NCBI GenBank assembly: GCA_035486355.1
Contig: DATHNE010000115.1
Span: 25,115 to 89,114, forward strand
Reading direction: 5' to 3'
DNA: 64,000 bases
Source: Palsa-883 sp035486355
GTDB taxonomy: Bacteria > Pseudomonadota > Alphaproteobacteria > Acetobacterales > Acetobacteraceae
Positions 50,543 to 57,742 of the stretch are shown piece after piece. Both the position numbers and the translations under genes were made by a program. A model generated the notes under the pieces. That model worked only from the letters and a program-made list of their open reading frames with translations. It had not been told where the DNA came from and searched no databases. How positions within the stretch are numbered: position 1 is the stretch's first letter; each line of letters begins with the position of its first letter.

Positions 50543-51247
50543 GGCATTGGTCACCTCGCCGGCAACCACGCGCTGCGTGCCGGCCTCAGTCCGGATCAGC
50601 AACGCCCCATCAGTATCCAGCCCAAGGTAATATCCCGCGCTGATCTGGTCCCCGCGGCGCAGTCGGATGGTGTCCCCATAGGCCGGCCCGCGCGCCAGCC
50701 ACGCCGCGCGCAGCAGCGCGAACCCATCGGTCAGCCACAATCGCAGCCGCAGCTCAAGCGCATCCAGCAACGCCAGCAGCACCGCCTCGGCATCCACCGC
50801 CCCACCACACGCGTGAAGGCTCGTCGCGGGGTACGGCACGCCCTCGGGGCTATGCGCGACATTCACGCCAACGCCGACGATCGCCGCCCCCTCCTGCGCC
50901 AGCTCCACCAGGATGCCCGCGACCTTCGCGCCATCCACCAGCACGTCATTGGGCCATTTCAATTGCGCGCGCGCCGCCCCCAGCGCGCCATCCACCGCAT
51001 CCGCCACCGCCAGCGCAACGGCAAACCCCAGCTCGGTCAGCCGCGCCACCGGCACCCCCGGCCGCAGCAGCACAGAGACGTGCAGGTTCCCCTCCGGGCT
51101 GACCCAGGCGCGCCCTTGCCGCCCGCGCGCCGCGCTCTGCCGCCGCGCCACCACCACCGTGCCGTCCGGCGCCCCCGCGCGTGCCAACGCCTGCGCCTCG
51201 TCCATCGTCGAGACCAATTCGTCGTAACGATGAGCAACGAAACGCAT
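50495..51247 (-). CDS. birA: biotin--[acetyl-CoA-carboxylase] ligase
   Basis: This 250-residue class I biotin protein ligase has no DNA-binding domain. Catalytic blocks are the ATP/biotin loop GRQGRAWVSPEGNLHVSVLL (GRGRxGRxW-type) and LKWPNDVLVDGAKVAGILVE with its essential Lys. A C-terminal SH3-like domain follows (LRRGDQISAGYYLGLDTDG). It makes biotinyl-AMP and biotinylates carboxylases. Its last 16 residues (APLPRSGSGRGAERRG) are encoded by the palindromic repeat, suggesting the repeat replaced the original end. The start overlaps the RidA-family stop (ATGA). Confidence 0.92.
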   Translation of the reverse strand: MRFVAHRYDELVSTMDEAQALARAGAPDGTVVVARRQSAARGRQGRAWVSPEGNLHVSVLLRPGVPVARLTELGFAVALAVADAVDGALGAARAQLKWPNDVLVDGAKVAGILVELAQEGAAIVGVGVNVAHSPEGVPYPATSLHACGGAVDAEAVLLALLDALELRLRLWLTDGFALLRAAWLARGPAYGDTIRLRRGDQISAGYYLGLDTDGALLIRTEAGTQRVVAGEVTNAPLPRSGSGRGAERRG

Positions 51248-51645
51248 CACGCCGGCAGCACGGCGATCGCGTTCATCTCGATCAGGTAATCGGGATGGGT
51301 GAACTTGCTGACCTCGACCATCGTCGAGGCCGGCGGCGGATCCGGGAAATACACCCGCCGCACGCGATGGATCACCGGGAACTGCTCCATGTTGCGGACG
51401 TAGACGTCGACGCGACAGATGTCGGCCATCGTGCCGCCGGCTGCCGCCATGGCTGTCTTGACGTTCTCGCACACCTGCCGCGTCTGCGCCTCGATGTCGC
51501 CAACGCCGACAACGCGGCCATCGGCACCACGCGACACCATGCCGGAGATGAATACCAGCCGCCCGGTGGCGGCGACGACCATACCCTGGGAGAAATGACC
51601 GCTGGGCGAAGCCAACGCGGGAGAGACGATCGGGGTGGCGGGCAT
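51247..51645 (-). CDS. RidA/YjgF-family protein
   Basis: This 132-residue Rid-family trimer subunit has VVAATGRLVFISGMVSRGAD, ENVKTAMAAAGGTMADICRV and the C-terminal strand VEVSKFTHPDYLIEMNAIAV. True RidA deaminases have an essential Arg just before VEVxxL (usually PARS); here the segment reads PPPASTMVEV without it. It may therefore belong to a Rid subfamily lacking imine deaminase activity. It is translationally coupled to birA. Confidence 0.85.
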   Translation of the reverse strand: MPATPIVSPALASPSGHFSQGMVVAATGRLVFISGMVSRGADGRVVGVGDIEAQTRQVCENVKTAMAAAGGTMADICRVDVYVRNMEQFPVIHRVRRVYFPDPPPASTMVEVSKFTHPDYLIEMNAIAVLPA

Positions 51646-51676
51646 GCAGACCTCGCAACGACTGGGTCCGTGCAGC

Positions 51677-52270
51677 CTACCCCGCTTCCGGCAAGGAGAG
51701 CACCAGCGTGGTGCCATCCCCCGGCCGATGATCCACCACCAGTCCGGCTCCTGCCTCCACCAGCAGCCGCGCCAACGGCTTGCACAGCTCGGCGGCGACT
51801 GGCCGCGCCGCAGTCTTGCCATCGTCGATGACGATCAGCCGCAGGCAGGCATCCGCCCGTCGCGCCGATGAACACGCGGCCGTTCGGCGTGTGCTCCACC
51901 GGGTTGCGCAGCGGCGCGCGCAGCACCGGCGGCAACACGCCCGGCTCGCTCGGCAGGATCATCCTCGACGGGATGGCCAGCTCCAGCTGCACGTTGAGCC
52001 GGTCGGCATCGTCTTGAACATCGGCCAGCACCGCCCGCAGCTCCGCCTGAGGCGCCGACGCCACCACCTGCATCAGCGGCGCAGCCGGCGGCGGCGCGGC
52101 CGGCGCATTGCCCGCCAGGCGCGGGCGCTGCTCAACGCCAACCGCGACCGACACGGTTATGCCGACGAACACCAGGGACTGCACCCAGGCCGGCGCGAAC
52201 GCCGCCAGCGCAGCGAACAGGTCGTCGAGCGGGATCAGCAGCGCGGCTATGCGATCCGTCCGGAGGTCAT
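51677..52270 (-). pseudogene. sensor histidine kinase remnant
   Basis: The N-terminus shows hydrophobic segments (AALLIPLDDLFAALAAFAPA, VQSLVFVGITVSVAVG). The middle is an HATPase start (LRAVLADVQDDADRLNVQLE, LRAPLRNPVEHTPNGRVFIG) and the end (RLIVIDDGKTAARPVAAELC, LVVDHRPGDGTTLVLSLPEA) is in a different frame. One frameshift lies near 51.86 kb and another near 52.25 kb, where ATG 52270 runs into a stop. The dimerisation/His-phosphotransfer domain is missing or unrecognisable. It follows the Hint remnant directly and is probably the former partner of the adjacent response regulator. Confidence 0.7.
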
Positions 52271-52271
52271 C

Positions 52272-52750
52272 TCAGATCCCCACGCCCTCCGCCACGCACA
52301 GCCGTGGCGCTGTCATCTTGGCATAGGCGGACCGCGCCGTCGGATGCAGCCGGCTCTCGACCGCGAGCCCGTCGGCCACCAGCACGTCGTGGCGCTCCAA
52401 TTGCACCGCCCACACCGTCTGGCTGACGTTCACCAGGTCCCAGAACAGCGTGGCACCATTGACCAACCGGCCTGCGGGATACAGCGCGCCTCGCGATACA
52501 ATGCATGATCCGGCACCAGTACCACATCGCGATCCGGCATCGCGTCGCCCCCCGCATTGCGGCTGACCCGCACCAATCCGTTCCGCGTCGCGACACGCCG
52601 CCGGCCGATCCAGGTGATCGGCAGGAATAGTGGCCCGCGCCCCAGCAGCGTCGCCACCAGGTCGCCGTGCCGCAACTGCTCGATCGGCCTATAGCCCGAC
52701 AGTGTCAGCAGCCGCGTGCCAGCCAACAACCCGCCCAGCCGCAGATCGGC
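52272..52750 (-). pseudogene. Hint-domain protein remnant
   Basis: The Hint (Hedgehog/intein-type) N-terminus is recognisable: GLLAGTRLLTLSGYRPIEQL, HGDLVATLLGRGPLFLPITW, RDVVLVPDHALY. Around 52.49 kb the frame shifts. The rest (LVNGATLFWDLVNVSQTVWA, VQLERHDVLVADGLAVESRL, AYAKMTAPRLCVAEG) continues in the next frame to a stop at 52272. Alignment by eye suggests a single deleted base. Its 5' end is joined in frame to the response-regulator remnant, which is not its normal N-terminus. Confidence 0.75.
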
Positions 52751-53432
52751 CGCGCCGTCTTGATCATATGCGGGACCCGCGCCGAATCGTGCAGCTTGCG
52801 CCGCGGCCGCGCCACCAGATTGTTGATAGTTCTGTTCATCGCGACTTCTGTTCATCGCGCTGTAGACACGACCGAACACCGCCCGCGACAGGTAGTCGCG
52901 GTCCAGCGGTATTCCGGTGTTCAGCACGGGGATGTTCAACAGGTTGAATTCCGCCGCGGTCAACGGCACCGGCGTCCCACCCGGCGCGATCAGCTCCCGC
53001 CGCCCCGTCAGGAAGCGCCACTCCCGCGCCGAGGGCGGCGGTTGCGGCGACGGGCCCGACCCCTGCTGCCAAAGCCGCCGGACCGCGGCCCGAACCCGCG
53101 CCAGCACCTCGCGCAGGCTCGTCCCCGTCCGGATCGTGTCGTCCGCCCCCAGCTCGAGACAGATAACGCGGTTGGTTTCATCGTCGTTATCGCCGCGCAC
53201 CAGAATCGGGCACTGGTATTTCGTTGCGACGAACTTTAGAAACCCCAAACCCTGCGCCAGATCGGCGCCAAGGGCCTCAGGATCACCGCGCGGCGGGGTC
53301 GCCAACACGGGTATAGAACGTATCAAAACTCTCAACTTCGATGATATTGACGTCATGCGTCCGCAGATAATCCGCCACCCGGCGACGATACGCCCGGTCC
53401 GGATCAATCAATACGACATGCGGCACGTCCAT
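52750..53432 (-). pseudogene. OmpR-type response regulator remnant
   Basis: The frame opens with a receiver beta1 (MDVPHVVLIDPDRAYRRRVA), shifts near 53.31 kb, and resumes with KFVATKYQCPILVRGDNDDE and LELGADDTIRTGTSLREVLA. A winged-helix domain follows (PLTAAEFNLLNIPVLNTGIP, YLSRAVFGRVYSAMNR). After a 16-bp tandem duplication at 52.83-52.86 kb the recognition helix (INNLVARPRRKLHDSARVPH, MIKTAR) is out of frame. The expected phosphoacceptor Asp region is scrambled at the first shift. ATG 53432 is the most likely former start, with AAGG upstream. Confidence 0.75.
52830..52861. repeat. 16-bp tandem duplication that breaks a reading frame
   Basis: TTCTGTTCATCGCG occurs at 52830-52843 and again at 52846-52859, period 16. 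On the minus strand it duplicates codons for Ala-Met-Asn-Arg in the response-regulator winged helix. Removing one copy restores the reading frame into the recognition helix. Confidence 0.85.
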
Positions 53433-53660
53433 CCGCGGGACCCTTGCCTTCGACTGCGGAATCGATCTCGCATCGCCCGAGACCGAACCGTACATGAGGC
53501 GAGACAATCCGAAGGACGTCATGACAGCGACATCCCCTAACAGAGAGTCTCTTACGAATATCCTTCCGGGATTACAAAAGTATACATCCCGGCTGACCAA
53601 CGCCCCACCTGCGGATGCGTCTACGCAAATCGATAGATCAGCGCGGAGCGTACCGCCGGC

Positions 53661-54233
53661 TCAACCGACCAAAGCCTCGGCACGCCACGCGCTCACACGC
53701 GCCGCGCCATAGGAGCGTTCAGCCAGCAAACTCATCGTCACGCGATCGCTGACCGGCAACGCCTCATCACGCGCGGTCTCGGCAACGATCAGCGCGCCGG
53801 CCGCTATCCAGCCGCGCGGTGCCAGATGTGCCAACGCCTTCGGCACCAGGTCCTGACTGTAGGGAGGATCAAGGAACACCAGTCCGCACGGCGCGCCCGG
53901 CGGCGCCGCCAGCACGTCCATGGCCAGCACTGTGCAGCGCTCGCCCGCCTGCAGAACCGCGACGTTGCCGCGCAGCGCGGTCAAGGCAGCCGCATCCCGC
54001 TCGATGAACCTGGCCGTCGCCGCGCCACGCGACAGCGCTTCCAACCCCAGCGCGCCGGTCCCCGCGAACACGTCCAGTACCGCCGCGCCATCGACGACCT
54101 GCCGCCCGCCCCACGGCGCGTGCAGCAGCATGTCGAACAACGCCTGGCGCGCGCGATCCGCGGTCGGCCGTGTCGTTGCGCCGCGCGGGGCCTGCAGCGC
54201 TCGCCCGCGCCAGGTCCCGCCGACGATCCGCAT
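53661..54233 (-). CDS. rsmD: 16S rRNA (guanine966-N2)-methyltransferase
   Basis: This 190-residue RsmD has the N-terminal MRIVGGTWRGRALQAPRG and RPTADRARQALFDML. SAM motif I is VLDVFAGTGALGLEALSRGA and catalytic motif IV is GLVFLDPPYSQDLVPKAL (DPPY). It methylates G966 of 16S rRNA. It is translationally coupled (ATGA overlap) to the upstream pseudouridine synthase gene, a common pairing. Confidence 0.95.
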   Translation of the reverse strand: MRIVGGTWRGRALQAPRGATTRPTADRARQALFDMLLHAPWGGRQVVDGAAVLDVFAGTGALGLEALSRGAATARFIERDAAALTALRGNVAVLQAGERCTVLAMDVLAAPPGAPCGLVFLDPPYSQDLVPKALAHLAPRGWIAAGALIVAETARDEALPVSDRVTMSLLAERSYGAARVSAWRAEALVG

Positions 54234-54994
54234 CAGCCCTCGCGCGGCAACTGATCGCGCAGCACGCGCGCCGGCACTTCCTCCACCTCCCCGCGCGCCA
54301 AGGTGCCGAGCTGGAACGGCCCGTACGCGATGCGGATCAGCCGCGTCACCGGCAGGCGCAGATGCGTCATCACCCGGCGGATCTCGCGATTGCGCCCCTC
54401 GCGCAGGCTCACCGTCAGCCAGGCATTGTCACCCTTGCGCGAATCCAGCCCCGCATCAATCGGGCCGTAGCGCACGCCATCGACCGTCACACCCTTGGCC
54501 AACGCGGCAAGCGAAGCCGGATCCGGATGGCCATTCACCCGCACCCGATACCGCCGCAGCCACCCGGTCGCCGGCAATTCCAGCTTCCGCGCCAGCGCAC
54601 CGTCGTTGGTCAGCAACAACAACCCCTCGCTGTTGAGATCGAGCCGCCCGACGCTGATCACCCGCGGCAGCCGCTCGCGCAGCTTGTCGAATACCGTCGC
54701 CCGCCCCTGTGGATCGCGATGCGTCGTCAGCAACCCGGCCGGCTTGTGGTAGCGCCACATCCGCGTGCGCTCCGCGGTCTCCACCACCGTGCCGTCCACC
54801 CGTACGATATCGCCCGTATCCACAAACGTCGCGGGATGGGTCACGGGCTTGCTGTTCAGCTTCACGCGCCCTTCCGTGATCAGCTTCTCGACATCCCGCC
54901 GGCTGGCCACGCCCGCCCGCGCCAGCCACTTGGCGATGCGCTCGCCGCGCGGATCCGCGGCCGCTTGGTCACCGAGGGGCTCCCCTGTTCGCAT
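54233..54994 (-). CDS. rRNA large/small subunit pseudouridine synthase (RluB/RsuA family)
   Basis: This 253-residue protein has an N-terminal S4 RNA-binding domain (ERIAKWLARAGVASRRDVEK) and the RsuA-family catalytic Asp in ISVGRLDLNSEGLLLLTNDG. YHKPAGLLTTHRDPQGRATV and LREGRNREIRRVMTHLRLPV are family blocks. It converts specific rRNA uridines to pseudouridine, most likely in helix 89/90 of 23S rRNA if RluB. ATG 54994 is used; the longer frame upstream overlaps the next gene and is not conserved-looking. Confidence 0.92.
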   Translation of the reverse strand: MRTGEPLGDQAAADPRGERIAKWLARAGVASRRDVEKLITEGRVKLNSKPVTHPATFVDTGDIVRVDGTVVETAERTRMWRYHKPAGLLTTHRDPQGRATVFDKLRERLPRVISVGRLDLNSEGLLLLTNDGALARKLELPATGWLRRYRVRVNGHPDPASLAALAKGVTVDGVRYGPIDAGLDSRKGDNAWLTVSLREGRNREIRRVMTHLRLPVTRLIRIAYGPFQLGTLARGEVEEVPARVLRDQLPREG

Positions 54995-54995
54995 C

Positions 54996-55430
54996 TCAGG
55001 CCTGCACCGACTGCGCGCAGTCCCGTTGGCTTGATGTCTCCGCGCCCATCCGGGGCCGGAATAGCGCATCCTTGCTCACGAACAGCATCCGCCGGCGAAA
55101 CGCCAACGGGCTCTCGACCGTCAACAGCGGCTTCAGACTTTCAAGACCCCCCGCGACGTACGGACGCACGAGTGACCGTCCGTGCACGTCCGTCCAATCC
55201 GGGATCGGCAGGTCATGACAGCGCGCCAGATGTTCGGCCGTCGCCGCCCAATACGCGTCCGGCAAATCATCCAGTCTGAGCGGCTCCCTCTGAACGGCGG
55301 CCATGCGCCGCCCCGGGTTGGCATAGAGATGATCCAGGAACTCCCGCAGGCGCGCGTCGAACGACTGTAGTTCAAGTCTGACATTGACCGAGACATCGTA
55401 CAAGGTGCGGGGCCGCCGAAAATCACTCAT
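54996..55430 (-). CDS. conserved hypothetical, partner of the adjacent nucleotidyltransferase
   Basis: This 144-residue soluble protein contains AYWAATAEHLARCHDLPIPD, VHGRSLVRPYVAGGLESLKP and FRRRMLFVSKDALFRPRM. Its start overlaps the stop of the upstream nucleotidyltransferase frame (ATGA at 55427-55430), so the two were translationally coupled. The small size and tight coupling resemble toxin-antitoxin style pairs, but I recognise no antitoxin fold. Function unknown. Confidence 0.6.
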   Translation of the reverse strand: MSDFRRPRTLYDVSVNVRLELQSFDARLREFLDHLYANPGRRMAAVQREPLRLDDLPDAYWAATAEHLARCHDLPIPDWTDVHGRSLVRPYVAGGLESLKPLLTVESPLAFRRRMLFVSKDALFRPRMGAETSSQRDCAQSVQA

Positions 55431-56025
55431 GCGGACCCTCGCCCCACGGTCGGCGTCGCCGCGTCCTGTGTCGTGCCATCAACTATCTCTTCCACGCCGA
55501 AACGCGTCTTCGGTTCCAAGACCTGCGCCGGATAGAAGGCGCTCACAAGGTCAAGTGCCTGCGGTGCACGCGTCACACCGATCTCGCGGGCAAGGCGTCT
55601 GATATCATCGACATCCGCATTTTCCGCCACGCCCCCAAGCCGCATGGTCCGACATGTCATGGCAAACAGATAGGCGGGACTGGCGATCATCATGCGCAAC
55701 CCGGCGCGTCTTCGGACGGATAGGTACAGAACAGCCGCTTTGCCTCAGGGGACGTATCCGAGGCGCCCAGGAAACATTTGACGCCATCATTGAGCCAGTC
55801 AAGGTCCCAGCCGTGTTCCTCGGCCATGTCACGCGCAAGACGCCTGATCGTCTGCTTGTCTGCCTCGAACACCGCATCAACCTCGCGCGTCGCCACGCGC
55901 CAATCGAACGTCAGCATCAGCGCCGAGCCGCCATAGATCGCGATTTCGATAATCTTCCCTTCCGCGCACGCCCGCCGTCCGAGCGCCTCGAGCGCCTGCC
56001 GGCCAAAGGTCATGACCTCTACCAT
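55427..56025 (-). pseudogene. DUF6036-like nucleotidyltransferase, split by a frameshift
   Basis: The first frame (56025 to 55690) begins MVEVMTFGRQALEALGRR and carries the nucleotidyltransferase core IIEIAIYGGSALMLTFDWRV followed by ATREVDAVFEAD (Gly-Gly/Ser and Asp motif). It ends ...DAPGCA. The second frame (to 55427) supplies the rest (LRMMIASPAYLFAMTCRTMR, DDIRRLAREIGVTRAPQALD). The two overlap as ATGA at 55690-55693. In related proteins they form one polypeptide, so a missing base around 55.70 kb is likely. Translational coupling could still make two chains. Confidence 0.7.
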
Positions 56026-56098
56026 TGCTGACAGCTATCGGCAGCGCGAAGGTGAGCCTCCACGATGCCTCGCACAACTCTATCACCAAGGGGGCCGC

Positions 56099-56500
56099 AT
56101 GATCACCGCCGTCGATCTCAAAGCCGAATTCGCCAAGCTCAACATGCTCAAGGGACGCACGCCCGGCTCGTCCGACGCTGACCGCGCGGGTGCCTTCGGC
56201 CGCGTCGCCCCGTATCGCGACGGCGCCATCTTCACCGCGAAATTCTCCGGCAAGAGCGCCTGGGAACGCCATCCCCAGGGCGACGAGATTGTCCACGTGA
56301 TCGACGGCGCGGCGACGCTGCACCTGATCACCGAGGAGGGCCGGCAGTCCCTGACGCTGACCGCCGGCATGCTGACCGTCGTGCCGCAGAACGCCTGGCA
56401 TCAGTTCGAGGCGCCTGACGGGGTCTGCGTCATGACCGCCACGCCGCAGCCCACCGAACATCTGCGCACCGACGTCGAGGACCCGCGGACGATCGCCTGA
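56099..56500 (+). CDS. cupin-domain protein
   Basis: This 133-residue single cupin has motif 1 (KSAWERHPQGDEIVHVIDGA) with His and Glu metal ligands and motif 2 (VPQNAWHQFEAPDGVCVMTA) with the last His. A metal-binding beta barrel is expected. It may be a dioxygenase, isomerase or sensor; the sequence does not tell. AAGGGGG precedes the ATG at 56099. Confidence 0.83.
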   Translation: MITAVDLKAEFAKLNMLKGRTPGSSDADRAGAFGRVAPYRDGAIFTAKFSGKSAWERHPQGDEIVHVIDGAATLHLITEEGRQSLTLTAGMLTVVPQNAWHQFEAPDGVCVMTATPQPTEHLRTDVEDPRTIA

Positions 56501-56525
56501 CGCGCCGGCGCGGATCCCGCCCAGG

Positions 56526-57242
56526 CTACCCACGGCAGGCGGCGATCAAGGCATCGAAGATCCTGCGATCGCCCGGATCGATGAAGAACTCAGGATGCCA
56601 CTGCACGCCCAGGCAGAAGCGGTAGCGCAGATCCTCCAGCCCCTCGACAACACTGTCCGGCGCCGTCGCATTGACCACCGCGTGTGGCCCTGGTTCCCGC
56701 ACCGCCTGATGATGCGCCGAATTCACGTGCATCACGCCAGCGCCAACGATCCGGTGCAGCAACGTGCCTGGCACCACGGTGACCGGATGCCCCGGCTCAT
56801 GCCGCGGGTTCGGCTGTTCGTGCTCCAGCGCGTCCGGCACACTGTCCGGGATGTGTTGCACCAGCGTGCCGCCCAACGCCACGGCCAAGAGCTGCTCGCC
56901 GCCACAGATGCCCAGCACCGGCAGGTCGCGCCCCAGCGCGCCCTGGGTTAGCGCCAGCTCCGCCGCCGTACGTCCTTCCTTGAGCGTCACCGTGGCGTGG
57001 CGCTCGCCCTCGCCATACAGCGATGGATCCACGTCGAACGCACCGCCCGTGACCACCAGTGCATCGATCCGATCCAGATAGTCGTTCGCCAGCGCCGCGT
57101 CGTGCGGCAGCGCGATCGGCAGGCCGCCGGCGGCGATGATCGCATCGGCATAGTTCTGCCGCACCGCGTACCACGGGTATTTCGAGTAGCCGCCGGGCTG
57201 CTCGGCATCCAAGGTCAGGCCAATGACAGGACGTGGAGGCAT
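56526..57242 (-). CDS. gamma-glutamyl-gamma-aminobutyrate hydrolase-family protein (peptidase C26)
   Basis: This 238-residue class I glutamine-amidotransferase-like protein has the nucleophile Cys in PVLGICGGEQLLAVALGGTL. The catalytic His/Glu region is FCLGVQWHPEFFID, and family blocks include RPVIGLTLDAEQPGGYSKYP and LVVTGGAFDVDPSLYGE. It resembles PuuD, which cleaves gamma-glutamyl amides in putrescine breakdown. No other puu genes are present, so the substrate is open. Confidence 0.9.
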   Translation of the reverse strand: MPPRPVIGLTLDAEQPGGYSKYPWYAVRQNYADAIIAAGGLPIALPHDAALANDYLDRIDALVVTGGAFDVDPSLYGEGERHATVTLKEGRTAAELALTQGALGRDLPVLGICGGEQLLAVALGGTLVQHIPDSVPDALEHEQPNPRHEPGHPVTVVPGTLLHRIVGAGVMHVNSAHHQAVREPGPHAVVNATAPDSVVEGLEDLRYRFCLGVQWHPEFFIDPGDRRIFDALIAACRG

Positions 57243-57251
57243 GCGGTGCTG

Positions 57252-57605
57252 CTAGACCCGCGCCCCGTGGCGGGGCAAGGACGGCAGTGGCGGTTCCCCG
57301 TCGGGCACGCCGATCTCATGCGCGTTCAGCGTCAACGCGACCATCGCGTAATAGCCGATCAGGGCGGTGAGCTGGACGATCCCGGCCGCGCCGCAGGCCG
57401 CCAGGATGCGCTGGTACGCCGCCTCGCTGGCGTGATGGTCGCGCAGCAGCTCGATCGCATAGTCGTGGATCGCCTGTTCATCGACCGCGGCGAACACCGA
57501 CCCACCGAGCCGCAACGTCTCGATCGTCTCCACCGACAGCCCGGCCTTCCGCGCCTCGCCTTCGTGCGAGACCCATTCGAACTGACAGTCCCAGAACCGC
57601 CCGTA
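57252..57605 (-). pseudogene. carboxymuconolactone decarboxylase-family protein, 5' truncated
   Basis: Recognisable CMD/AhpD-like sequence begins abruptly at about 57605 (RFWDCQFEWVSHEGEARKAG, LLRDHHASEAAYQRILAACG, IVQLTALIGYYAMVALTLNA). An in-frame TAA stands immediately upstream. About a third of the family length and the normal start are missing. The break coincides with the edge of a lower-GC region, so the gene was probably cut by the insertion or rearrangement that brought that region in. A short internal start at 57533 could still yield a fragment. Confidence 0.72.
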
Positions 57606-57742
57606 TGGCTCTTATCAACGCTCGTGGCGATGAAAACTGCCTTACTTGCTTTTGCCGCAATCGGACCTTGTCGTCACGCCGGCCGATCCGGTATGCGAAC
57701 AGTCGTGGTCGGTTTGGTGCTAGAATTGCGTCGTCAGATCGG

